Source of the DNA: Azadirachta indica
Lineage: Eukaryota; Streptophyta; Magnoliopsida; Sapindales; Meliaceae
NCBI GenBank assembly: GCA_022749755.1
Contig: CM040440.1
Coordinates: 9,721,269-9,785,268 of the forward strand
Length of the DNA stretch: 64,000 bases
Direction: 5' to 3'
A program made the translations under genes and the position numbers. Shown here piece by piece: positions 34,851 through 46,772 of this stretch. The notes under the pieces are model-generated. The model was given only the letters and a program-made list of their open reading frames with translations, did no database searches and was not told the origin of the DNA. Each line of letters opens with the position of its first letter. Within the stretch, counting starts at the first letter, position 1.

Positions 34851-37650
34851 TTTTATGTATTGTCATATGGGAATATGTGCTATGCTAGCTCTTGGTTGAT
34901 GTGCAAAGGCAGCCAGTTATTCTCCGCGTAAAATTCTTATGCATCGTTGTATCGTTCTAGCTTAGCTTTCATTGTTGAAAAGATATCAAACGGCAAGCAT
35001 TAATCCTCGGCCTACTGTTTCCCTTCATTCAGCCTACCAACGTGCTGTTGTTTTCCTCATTGGTGTGATCGCTAGAGCTTAGCTAGCTAGCTAGCTAGCT
35101 CCAATATGATCCTTTCAAAAGTATGCTGTGTCAACCATATATCCAGTATCTTCGATATTTTGGATACCCAGACAGACATAGCTAACAGCTTCGATCATAA
35201 TCCCTATTACATGTTGAAATTACATATGCTGATTAAGACTGAAGTGTAATCTGATACAGAAACTGACATCTGATGTGCCAAACATAGAGTCTGAACCTGT
35301 AATTCGTAATAGCAAACGCTTACGTGTATGAATATCAGTTGCTAACTTCTTATCCGTGCAGAGAAATGATGAGGATGCGTTAGTCAGTTTCAAGAACAAG
35401 GGACGACTTGATTAAAAGTTGTGTTATAGTGTTATGAAACACTGCTATCCACTGAAGTCATGGAGTATGAAGTTGATTCCCACTGCACAGTTGGTTTAAC
35501 TGCATTATTTGTTTGATTTAACATATCTGAAATATATATATATATATATATATATATAAGATTGAAGCACTGTTATATCTACTGTGTATATCACTCAGCA
35601 ATAATATATGCCGACAAATGTGAAAAGACAAATGTTAAGGTTTTTGTCATAATGGCTACATTGATGGTTTGGCGAGTAAGTGTGTCCTACAGCTTTTGAT
35701 TGCTTTTCAACTTTATGGAAAGAATTGATGGGCAATTGGATTTCTCTGTTGTTTCCTTATAAGCTGAAAGACATACAATTATGTATAATGCAAGTGGTCA
35801 TATGTAAGAGAACTTTTCCTTGTTAATATGATTACAACCTTAATTAGGACATAATGCCACTGAACATTTTTGTTTATGTTTTCTGAATCTTAAGATATAT
35901 ATGAATTTGGAATAAGTATTAGCGCAGATTCTTATTCACTGTAAAGGAATGCAAACAAGAATACGAACCAAAAAAGGGGCTAATAATTGTCGAAACAACA
36001 AGAACTAAACATGTTAATTAAGATGAGATTAACCTTTTTATGAAGTACATTAGTTATGTTACGGTGAAAGCCAGACATATGTGGGTTGAAAAGTACTAAA
36101 AGGAAATACCCTTTTGATCACTGATAATTAAGTTAATCACTTTGAGAAGATTCTAGCAGCCCAGAAAAGATCATCAACCAATCAAGCTATAATAATTAAT
36201 TTGATCAGGTTCACCTTTTTTTCTCTTCCCATGCCTCCTTGCTGTATGCATATGTACCTTTCCGGAGGTCCTAGTTATTGAAACTTCACGATCCATTGCG
36301 CCCCACTAGATTATGTCTTGACCTCAGAAAAGAATCAAATCAGTGTATTATTGAAGCCAACTCTTGATAGATTAACTGGATTTGCGTAAAATGTTTGGAG
36401 GTTGCTGACAAATCAAGCAAATTCCATTCGATTATCTCCGACATAATGAAAGAGGGCATCACTGTTTTCCTTCGCTGCTTTGCTGACTGATGCTTTTAGT
36501 TGAGAGTCATACTCATATATCCTATCCGAAAACGTTTCTTTTTTTGCGTTGATTCCTGGACAGAGATAGTGGGTGTTTGGTCTATGATAGGCAAAAGTTA
36601 AGAGGTTGGATACAAGTGGATACAGCTATATATTTCCTGTCTTCTTCTTGATAAATTACTTGCTTTTTGTTCTGATTCATTTGCCTTTCTATCAAAATCA
36701 AGGTTCTGAACTTGACTCTAATGCCATGAATGGTGCCAACTTTGACTCCTTAACTCCAATAATTATCACAAGCAAAATAATTGCTATAGTTATTAAGGAC
36801 AACAATCTGCCTAGCCTTCTTGCTGCTCTAATCGGTGATCAGTGAAGTCTCAAGCCCACAGTTGTAATGGCATTAATAATTATATTGCAAGCTGCTACGA
36901 AACTTTGGTAATCATGTTTTTGTTTTGGTATTTGATTGGTTGCTCTCAGTTAAAGGAATAAATAATCTATGCACTAATCTCTTGATTCACGTTAACAGAT
37001 CAGACAACGGTAGCCTACCAGCTTCTTTGCTTTTTCATGGACTGAACTTTAATAATTTCTTAGAAACCAATCATATCTATCGTACATAGCATTAGCATGT
37101 GGTGTAATTATTAGGAGGTACTAATTTATTTGAGTTATTCGACTCTAGGATCTCTAAATATCCAGCAGACAGCTAATTATACTACGCAGTAGGCAGGCGA
37201 AGAGGCTGATGATTTAGAGAACTTCAGTTCTCTGTTGTTCTTCATATAGCAAATATATTAATAATATATATATATATATCGATACATGAAAAAAAGGAAA
37301 CAGAGCATAAATCATACTGATATTAATGATATACACATAATTCCATTCCTAAACTTTGAAAACTGAATTGAAATTCAGTGCCAACATGTGTGATAATTCT
37401 TTGATCACCAGGGTTTTTCAAATAAATCATGAGAAAAGAAATTAAAAACAATGGGCAATGCTGTCATATGATCTTAAGCAAGCAACTGATCATGATGATG
37501 ATTTTATTATTAATTAATTGTATCCTTTGCTGCTTCAATTCCCTCGTGTGTTTTATTGAATGATAATGACAGCAGGAATCCAATACCCAATTTTTTTTTT
37601 TTTTTATTATTATTTTTTTGCAGTAATCAACAACTTGATTTTCGAATATA
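34850..37650. other. Non-coding region of ordinary composition
   Basis: This 2.8 kb is clearly less AT-rich than typical spacers here, yet the only frame (36606-36845, +) has no recognisable family. It contains an AGCT repeat at about 35081-35100 (tagctagctagctagctagc), and (TA)n at 35527-35558 and 37265-37279. I checked by eye for the common conserved plant miRNAs and saw none. It could hold a non-coding transcript, a very old gene remnant or regulatory DNA. Confidence 0.4.
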
Positions 37651-37654
37651 CGTA

Positions 37655-38191
37655 CTAAGGCCTGAACCTTTGCCTGCAAGATTGACAAGTGATCTCCATG
37701 CACGTAGAATCTATCTGTCTAGTTGCTCTTTCCTTCATTCTCTCAGCTTTTTCCACCTCTTCTCTTGCTCTTTCCCACATTTGTCTTGCTCTTGTAAACT
37801 CCGATTGCGCCAACTCCATCTCCCTCCTCGTAAGCTCCCTCACCCTCTCCGCGTATGCCTTTTCAATGGCGGCCAATCGTATTTGCTCAGCCGCCTGCCA
37901 TTTCAACGCCTCCACGCAGCCTGTATCAGACTTGTTAACATCACCGTACTCGCAAATTTGCCCCGCTAAGAAGCAGTTCGGTTGTGGCTCATGGATTGGC
38001 CTAACACTGATTGATAGCTGCAAGTCAAGTGATGGAGCTTGGTGATGATGATGATGATGATTATGATGATCAGACACCACTGATCGATATTTCAACGAAG
38101 AATTGGACGGCTGGGATGACATCTGCGATGAAGAAGCTATGTAGTGTGGAGAAGGCAACAGCTGCAACTCTTTCTGATCTTCCTCTTCCAT
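37655..38191 (-). CDS. SHOOT GRAVITROPISM-like short coiled-coil protein with EAR motif
   Basis: This is a single exon of 178 residues. It has an acidic start, a His run (HHNHHHHHH, about 42-50), an L-x-L-x-L motif (LDLQLSI, residues 55-61), a charged coiled coil (about 93-160) and a C-terminal C-x4-C-x2-C (Cys164, 169, 172; ITCQSCRQRFRP). The coiled coil plus terminal cysteines resembles the C-terminus of INDETERMINATE DOMAIN proteins such as IDD15/SGR5, but the four zinc fingers that bind DNA are absent. L-x-L-x-L is a repression motif that recruits TOPLESS-type corepressors in other proteins. Arabidopsis has a short relative annotated 'SHOOT GRAVITROPISM-like' next to ALS (from memory). 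A dominant-negative or scaffold role is inference. Confidence 0.75.
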   Translation of the reverse strand: MEEEDQKELQLLPSPHYIASSSQMSSQPSNSSLKYRSVVSDHHNHHHHHHQAPSLDLQLSISVRPIHEPQPNCFLAGQICEYGDVNKSDTGCVEALKWQAAEQIRLAAIEKAYAERVRELTRREMELAQSEFTRARQMWERAREEVEKAERMKERATRQIDSTCMEITCQSCRQRFRP

Positions 38192-38276
38192 TGGAGAGAA
38201 AAAAGATGATGCAGTACAAAGAAGCTACAGTGGTGAGGAAGAAGAATATGGAATGACAGACACTTCCGCTGCGCGG

Positions 38277-38284
38277 ATATATAA
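38277..38284 (-). promoter_or_regulatory. TATA box of the SHOOT GRAVITROPISM-like gene
   Basis: On the minus strand the sequence reads TTTATATATCC about 90 bases before the ATG at 38191, in a GC-richer context (CCGCGCAGCGG). This predicts a leader of about 60 bases. Confidence 0.6.
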
Positions 38285-38299
38285 ACAGCTCATACAACT

Positions 38300-39000
38300 T
38301 CAAAATACCATTACACCCTTACTTCCCATGCAAAATCACTTAACTAACTCCATTCACCAAAATGACCAAACCAACCTTTCACTTTTCTCCACCATACTAG
38401 CTTAGATTACCATTAAACTTAAGTAAATTAAAGCGAAAATGACGTATAGACCCTTCCAATTTTGATTAGATGTAAACATTGATTTTACTAGTTCAAAAAT
38501 ACTCTAATTAATTGTAACAAAAATAAATAAATAAATAAATAACTCATCCAAACTTTAGAGTGTATATGTTATTTATAGAGCCTTACCTACAAAATACTAC
38601 ATTACCTATTATTACCTAAAATTAAAATAGTTTGAGAGGTTTAGTGTATCTTAAATCACTCAAAATAACTTAAAAACGTCAAACATTGATATTTTAATTT
38701 TTATAATTTATTCGATTACATCAATAAACTCTAATAATTTTAAAAATATTTTAATTTATTAGTTACAGATATTTGTTTAAATGAAAAAATTTTCAGAAAT
38801 TTTAAATAAAAGCGAGAAATCTCACTTATAAAATATTAATCTTTTATCCTTTATCATTATTTGAATTCTTATACGTTAATTGCGATAAGTATATCTTAAG
38901 TATATCTTAAATCAATTGAGCTATATTTAAAGACAAATAAACGCTATTTATTAATAAAATAAATTATTTATGATTTGTTTAAAAATTTTCACTTTATTAT
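38300..39000. other. AT-rich upstream region of the SHOOT GRAVITROPISM-like gene
   Basis: It contains an (AAAT)n run near 38520-38542. No gene is visible. Confidence 0.5.
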
Positions 39001-39400
39001 AAAGGATTGATAGGTGTAGTGGTGTAAGGCGTGTAATAATAGAACCGCACGTGCGTGAAGAGAGAGGGAGAGGGGTATTTTTGTAATTAGAGATGGGAGG
39101 TAATAGGTGAGGCTTTATTGGTAGGCCTAGGTTGTCGGGCCAGAGCTACGAACAAAAGTGGTTCACTTTGCAAACTCAGCAAGCACACACACAATCCAGA
39201 TTGGCACGTGGGATGGCCACACTGCTTTGCCTCACCATCATTGTGGAAACTGACTCTCCCACTTGGACCGTCCATCCGTGGGGCCCACCACCTTTTGATC
39301 GATCGTCAATTGACTTTTCGAATTTTCTTTGATTTTTTTATCAATTCACAATTCACAATTCACAATTCACTCGCTTAACATGTCACTCTCCTTTCAATTC
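39000..39400. promoter_or_regulatory. GC-richer block with two CACGTG cores
   Basis: GCACGTGCG at about 39047-39055 and GGCACGTGGG at about 39205-39214 carry the G-box core CACGTG. The block also has GGGGCCCACC near 39281, and a four-fold CAATTCA repeat near 39345-39370. Composition is clearly richer than both flanks. Short frames on both strands overlap here but look like by-products of base composition. A distal regulatory region or the end of an unidentified transcript are both possible. Confidence 0.4.
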
Positions 39401-39419
39401 CACATACATGGACCATTGG

Positions 39420-40766
39420 ACTTTTGTATTTGTTTTTATTTATTATTATGTATCTTCAAATCTATTTATATATTTTCTTTTCTTTTTTCTAAATGAAAAT
39501 TTGGTCACATGATGAAAGAAATCTAGAGTATGTTACAAAATTGCGAAATTTAATGCTTTGATCATTCAATATTCTTTTGGATAAAGAGTTTTTGGGGCAA
39601 TTTTTGTCTCTTAATAATTTTTATTATTGATTTATATTTTAATAAAATGAGAGTGTTTAATTATGTGAAATCTAAAATTATACATATGTAATACATATTT
39701 TGTAATCATTATTGTAAGATGTTATCCATCTTATAAAAAATAAGGATAAATTTACAATACAGCAGTTATATAATATAGTCAATTCATTTGAACCGTTACA
39801 TTACTTAAAATATAATTCAATAGTCAACTTAAAATAGAAATAACCTGTAAAATGTACTGATACTCATTTTTTGTGAAGATATCATACAACAATTGTATAA
39901 TAACATAACTCTAGAAATAAATAAGTATGAAATTAAACTATTGCATATTGAATAATATTATGTTACATTCTAAAAATAAAGTTAAAATTTTACGAATTAT
40001 CGATACAATATTAAATGATAGTTTCATTTACTTTTATCATGTACAAAAATCTAAATGTGAAAATTAAGTTATTGTATGTTAATTAAGACTTCATTAATAT
40101 TGAGGTGATGTTATTCGGAAATCATAATAATTGTAGTATGAAAATCTCGTACATTAAATAGTAATTAAAAAAATGGACGAATTTAACTAAAAGTTGATAA
40201 TATCAAATACTTTTTTAATTCTATTTTTAAAATACGGTAAAAGTATGATAATATAAAATGTTATTTGATACAAAAACTAATAAAAAAGGAGATGATTTAT
40301 AGAAATATTAATGCAAAATTCTCTTGATGTTGTGGGAGAAAAGACTTGATAGAAACAAGGGGATAGAGAGAGGTAAAACAGCAGAGGAGGTGGGTGCATG
40401 TGCAAGCTAATCCTCTTGTCTATATATGATGTACTGTGGACAACTTTTTTACATTTTTATGTTGCATCTTTTGACATAAAAAGGTGACATTAATAATATT
40501 TTATTTTATTTTTTTTATAAATAACTAAACATTTTAAGATAAGATAAAAAAACTTTTTTCCAAAAAGGAAGAAAAAAAAGATTTTATAAGGTTGACAAAT
40601 CAAATATAATTAGTAACATAAGGCCTGGATATTCTTAACTTGTAGTTATTATATTGAAACTTTATACTTTGATGATATGGTATTTTTATATCCATTGCAT
40701 GCAGACACACTACCCCAAAATCTTATGGCTGGGTAGGTATGGATTTCTTTTTCTTCTTTTCTAATA
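39420..40766. other. AT-rich spacer
   Basis: No gene, RNA gene or clear transposon end is seen. Confidence 0.5.
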
Positions 40767-40790
40767 TTATATATATATATATATATATAT

Positions 40791-40984
40791 GGAGAGAATG
40801 AGCAGTCCTATATTCTTACACTCTTATATATTATTAAATTTAAATATTTTTAATAATTAAAATTAAATCTAATATATGTATTAATTACATATGTCAAATT
40901 TAATTTTAACCATTGAAAGTATAATTTTCAGTTAACAAATAGTATAATAACATATGTAATTTTATAGTGTTATTGTTCTGTTCC
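40791..40984. mobile_element. (TA)n-flanked MITE
   Basis: Left arm GAGCAGTCCTATATTCTTACACT pairs imperfectly with a right arm whose inverse reads GAACAATAACACTATAAAATTACA. The inner arms share AATTAAATCTAATATATG-like sequence. (AT)n flanks it at about 40767-40790 and 40985-41004. It belongs with the copy at 26632-26845. Confidence 0.55.
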
Positions 40985-41004
40985 ATATATATATATATAT
41001 ATAT

Positions 41005-43640
41005 AAACATATGCTCCTTAAACGTACTTCATATGGTCTTGAACATGCTTAATGCTCCTAAATCATCTCAAATTTTTCATTAAAAAATAAGTCCACTCAC
41101 AATATTATAAGAAATTAATGAATCTAACACAAGTTAAATTATGGAGACAAATACAATCATAAAGTGCCCACCATTCAACTAATATGGTACTTGGCAAGAA
41201 CATTTTTTGTTAAATATATAAATTTAACGATCTTTTAGTATAACTCCAATTTAACATATGACTTTTGGTACAACAAGTTTATTTATTCGTCATGTACTTA
41301 GTTAAGTAAGTTTATGTAGATATAAAAATTGAATTACTGATTCAAACACTACATGTTTAATCTATCCTTCGTCGATATCTCTAACGTTAAATTTGTTTTT
41401 ATTATATACCTCATGAGGGTAAAAAAGAATATTTTTGTTTTTAAGTTTTTATTTATTAAATAAATAAATCATAATAATTTTATAAATACTCTAAAATACC
41501 TCAATTTGCTAGTTTTATAAGTATGATCAAATAAAGAAAATAAAGATAACGTGATATATTTATATTATATAGTTCGGTGAAATTGATTATAAAAAAGTAT
41601 AATAGTAATTACAAGAATTTTCAGCAACTATAACAAATTGAGTGTTTGTAGTTATTTTTAAAGTTATTAAACTTAATCAGTCTAATAAACTAGTCTTAAA
41701 TGCTCAAATGTCATTCATCCTAACACGCATAAATATATTTAAATGGGTTTAATAAATAATATAGAAGATTTTTATCCTTAAAATTTATTTATTGATATAT
41801 ATATATATATATGTGAAAACACAAATAATTAATAATTATTACAATGACAAATTTAATATTTTTTATACATTCTTTTGTCATAAAAAAAAAAAAGAAATTA
41901 AGAGACCGATTTTCTCTCACAAAGATTTTGAAAGAAAATTTCTTTAAATTGTATTTGTATACAATAAAGTCACCACTTACCCAAAAATAAGGGTTTATAA
42001 TTTTAATCAATACAAATATACAACTCAAATAACGGTGGTGTATGTGAGGCATTTTTTAATTAAATTAATTAAAAATAGTAGTAAATAATAAAATAAAATA
42101 TAGTATAATATAATAAATTAACAATATTTGAATATTTAGTCAGTAATTTTGGCAATCCACTTGAAAAATGTATTAATTTTACTTTTTCTTTTGTGTAAAA
42201 GGGAAAATAATCAATTCGTTATTGTTGAATAAAAATCAATTGAGTTAAAAGTAATCTCAAAAATATAATATCACAATTTTCACAATAATTAATAATATGA
42301 GCATCTATTACGCTCCTTACTTATGATATTAATTTTCTTTATACTATCTCCATCGCTGGATGATAACTTGTTTGAGCATCTTGGACTGCGTGGCTAACAT
42401 AATATACAACTCTTTATGCCTTATTCTCTCCCTTTATCTGCACAAAATTTACTACTAAATTGGATACTGCTAAGTATAAGAAAAATTCCTCACTTAGTTA
42501 GGAGTGAGAGTTTTTTACACAATCCAGTAATCTACACGAAAGTTTGGATTAACTTAAATAACATAATTAATAAATAGATTATAACAATGTGACATGTTAA
42601 TAATTGAGCGAGATTTTGATTTTATATTTATCTTACGTTTTTTTATATTTTAAAAATATTTAATTATATTTTTAATACTTAAAAATTATTTAATGTTATT
42701 TAAAATAAATTTATTAGCAGTTGACTAAGTAATATTATAAACATTTTATTAATATATGTTTAAAATATATAAAAAATATGTTAAACAAATAACATGATTA
42801 TTAAACTTTTTTAATAAATGGGTAGAGTTAGAATTTTAATTTTTGACATAATTATTAAATGGGTCGAGTTCGGATTAGTTTAAAATATATTATATTTTTA
42901 TTTAACATCACACTCTAACTCAAATTATCACCCCTACTCTTAGTACAGATTTGAAAAAAACATAAGGGTTTCTCATATACTTCTTTAATTGTTAGAATAT
43001 TTGTTCATACTCTTCCGTCCATTCCATCTTCTATCCTCCATGATTGCCCCAATTGCTCCCTGTAGTTTCATCCAAGACCTAAAAATCTCTTTAGTGTTGT
43101 ATTGGATCAAAAGTTTATGTGTGAAAGTTCCATTGAGTCTAAAGAAGTGTGCTATGGACCTACTTGTAGGGAAGGTAGAGCAACCATTCACTAAAAAGAT
43201 ACTCTAAGCACCAATCTAGCAAAGCTCAAATTGCCACAAATTAAGTGCTTTTTTTCTTTACCTTTAGCCTTTTATACTAACTCTTCTTTTTGTTTTTGTA
43301 CAACATTGAAGAGTGAACCTCTTTTCGTATTCTAGATAGAGAATGACCAAATAAATCAAGTATTCTTCTTATCTTAACAAGTAGAAAACTTTTGTTTTAA
43401 AAAAAATATCTATTTAAATTAAAATTTATCTTTTCACGTCTACCTTAAATTAAAGTAATACTTAATATTTTTACGAATTTTGGTATCAACAACTATTATT
43501 TTCTAATTTTACTTTAAATTTCCAAAATTATTTTGACGGATCAAAAATGACATAAATTGAAATTCACACGATGAGAGTAAGAGAATAAATTATAGAATTT
43601 TATTCCATACAATATTATAGATTCACTTTTTTTTTAAAAA
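41005..43640. other. AT-rich spacer
   Basis: No supported gene. Overlapping frames on opposite strands at 42985-43207 have ordinary composition, but no family was recognised and they lack splice context. A (TA)n run lies near 41795-41812. Confidence 0.45.
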
Positions 43641-43654
43641 AAATATTAAAAATG

Positions 43655-43760
43655 AAAGACCACGTGATGGGCCCAGCATTATTAGGAAGGAAGGGCCGAT
43701 GACCCATCTATCATGCTGTAAATTCTTAATTAACCGCACGTGCGGCGTGCGTGTTTGTAG
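43655..43760 (+). promoter_or_regulatory. Proximal promoter of dCMP deaminase: G-box and site II-like elements
   Basis: CCACGTGATGGGCCCAGC at 43662-43679 combines a CACGTG G-box with TGGGCC, a site II motif typical of plant genes active in dividing cells. GGGCCGATGACCC follows near 43693, and CGCACGTGCGGCG near 43736. The ATG is at 43864. Motif assignment is from known consensus only. Confidence 0.5.
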
Positions 43761-43863
43761 TTAGTACCCCCTCCACTTTTCCTACTAACTTTTTCCCGCT
43801 AATTTTCTCGGACGCCTATTTTCCCGCAGATTTTCTCTCATTTTCCGAGGCTGCTGCACCTCC

Positions 43864-46157
43864 ATGAACTCCCGTGAACTAACTCTGGTTTCAACAGCCA
43901 CTATCTTTGGAGCTTTAGCATCTGCACTTGCTTTTCGTTTCTTCTTCTTCTGTAACCCTAAAAGGCTCTCCTCCCGAATTGATTCATCCCAAAATGGCGC
44001 TGTAGTTTCTTCCCGGAGCCCCTTTGATCCCTCAAAACGCAAAGGGTTTGTAACAAGTCCCTACTTTAATTCATAAACTTTTAAGTTTATTATTGTTATT
44101 TAGGTTTAAGTTTAGTAATTTCCCAATAATTCATGTCTTTTATGATTTATTTCTTAACAAAATTGGCTGCTTTTTAATTTATTTTGATTTAAAAGCAGAT
44201 ATCTGTCATGGGATGATTATTTTATGGCAATTGCCTTTTTATCAGCTGAAAGGTCCAAAGATCCGAACAGGCAGGTCATATTTTCACTACTGTTGTGTTT
44301 CTGTACACAGTTGCTTTCACATCAATACTGCGAGATTGGTATTTTATATTTTCAAGTTCTCAAGTCTTGATTTTTGTAGTGATTTGGGTTTTGCATTGTC
44401 CTGTAGGTTGGTGCGTGCTTGGTTAGTCAAGATGGTATAATTCTAGGTAAGACCATTTCCTTGAAAATTTACATTTTGATACCCTGCATCGATAGCAAAT
44501 TTTTGATCTCTTATTAGATTGCTTGTTAGAGAAAGGAAGAAAGAGCAATGAGTGTTGCATATATAACCGAAGTAGTATCGATGTGGTATTATCTAAAGTT
44601 AGTTCTCATGTTTGGAGACGGGAGTTATTGGAAAGCTTTGGTGGTTTAAGCTGCTGTAACTCACCATACAATAATTACCAGTAGCTATCATCGATACCCT
44701 TGGCTTTGAAGCTGCCCTTTTCCATACTATAGTGTATCTTGTAATTGTTTCTATATTATAATGTATCTTGGAATTGTATGGAAACCTTTTGCACAGTAAC
44801 TAACTTATGTATTGAGTTTAAATTTTTCTCTCTCTCTGATTAATCACGAAAATTGTATGTGCAATGCAAGATGTACTTCTTTTCTTGTTCCATCTTCTGT
44901 CCCTGTAACATATTTTACAAGAAGCAGGGTTATTAACCTTATAAAGAGGCCTGATTAATATTATAAGTTCTTATGATAATTGAATGGTAGTCCATATATT
45001 ATAATGTGCATGACTCATGTTATTTATTTTGGCTAGGCATTGGCTATAATGGGTTTCCAAGGGGTTGTTCAGATGACAAGCTTCCCTGGGCAAAGGTTAG
45101 TGGTTGACAATTATTTGAATTTTAAGTATGGTGAAGAAATTACTGTACTGAATTCCACTTCTCAATATAGTGAAGGAATTATTAACGGTAATATATGCCC
45201 TTCTGTTTCAGAAATCCAAAAATGGGGATCCTTTGGAGACAAAATATCCGTAAGTGTTTTGCTGTTATCTACTCCACTCTTGATTTGCAAGCTTCTGTGG
45301 CTTGCTGTTATGATCCTGATTATTATCCGATATATAGTTTTCCTGGTCTCTTCTAGTTCATTGATCAAATCCCTCTCTACCCATGTACCGGCCACCAATG
45401 ATTTGTTATCTGGCAATGCCTGTTCCTCATCTACAACTTTTGCCAAGTTCTTGGTTGCCCGAGTTTATATGATCTTGCTAATATCTCCAGCTTGTCGCTC
45501 ATATCTTGAATTGTTTGTTGTAGTTATGTTTGTCATGCTGAAGTAAATGCCATTCTGAACACAAATCATGCATCAGCCATTGGGCAGGTTAGTTGTAGAC
45601 ATTTCTCATCAAATTCTGTTGGAGTCTTCAGACTTTCTATGTATTGCTACTTTGACTGATACTGTTATCTTTGCAGAGGCTTTATGTAACCATGTTTCCA
45701 TGCAATGAATGTGCCAAGATAATAATTCAGGTCTGTTTGTTGACCATTTTTCTTTTTGCATGTATTAAGAGTCAAACTGTTTACAGCTATGAGGACCAGA
45801 TTTCTTCAGAGCTGGTCCTTGTTGGCCACCCTTAATTGCCGTATGGATTTGGCTTTATCTTCTGCATTGCAGTCAGGTGTCTCTGAAGTTATATACTTTG
45901 TGGAGAAGAGACTAAATAATTCAGATGTCACATACGTTGCTTCACACAAACTACTATCAATGGCTGGTGTTAAAGTAAAATTTCGATCCTGGCTTTTCTC
46001 CTAAAACTGTCTTTACACTAATTGAAACCGAGAATATAAATATATGATTGGCTGTTTACCTTTCAAAATAGTCACTCTGGGTTTATTCTTATCTTTGCAG
46101 GTCAGGAAGCATCAACCACAAATGAACCAAATCTTAATAAAATTTGAGGAGCAATAG
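43864..46157 (+). CDS. Deoxycytidylate (dCMP) deaminase
   Basis: The enzyme converts dCMP to dUMP, the precursor of dTMP. Nine exons: 43864-44045, 44199-44274, 44407-44446, 45037-45095, 45212-45249, 45524-45587, 45677-45730, 45873-45974 and 46101-46157. All phases agree, giving 223 residues. The zinc site is complete: HAEVNAI (His136, catalytic Glu138) and PCNEC (Cys162, Cys165). Other family signatures are [11 protein letters not shown] and DPNRQVGACLV. Residues 8-31 form a hydrophobic segment ([16 protein letters not shown]), which suggests a membrane anchor or targeting signal, as in other plant forms. The gene is tail to tail with UBA5, with 615 bases between stop codons. Confidence 0.95.
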
Positions 46158-46772
46158 ATTTTATTGTAATCTCTCATTCAATCTGGTTCGTACTAGTTTC
46201 ATGACCTGATAAAGCTGCTTGTTCACTGTAACTTGCGTATCCGTTTGGCCTGTTTCCAGAAGTGTGCATAAGACCCAGAAATTGTAAAATGCAATGAACT
46301 TTTCAATAAGTTCTATAGGCTCGGAGATTTACTAAGCTTTTGAGAAACATAATACTCCTTATTGGATGACTCTTCTTTTCTTTATCCAGAAGCCTTTCTT
46401 TTCTCCTGGTAGCAGTGACAAACTTGATCCATACCAAAAGCTCATGAAGACGGGGATTACGGGGACTGGTTGCTTTCCGATTCCCATTTATTAATTCAAC
46501 CTCAAGCAATGAAAATAAATATATATGACTGTTGTATGATTTCAGTAATGATCAAAACATGAAGCATTGTCAGATTCTATGCTCTAGCAAATGCAAAATT
46601 TGGGGTTGGCCACCCCTCTCATGTATAAAGTAATGGTGAACCCTAAACAATGTTAAAACAATCAATTACAGTTAGATTTATGCCCCAGCTTGGAACCTCA
46701 CATTGAAACTGAACCTGTGATGTGATCTTTTAATTGCTTTCAGCTGTGTTTTAACTGGACTAGAATACAATG

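Noticed and set aside
42985..43207. Overlapping frames on opposite strands
   Set aside because: They are mutual shadows; neither shows a recognisable motif and there is no supporting splice context.
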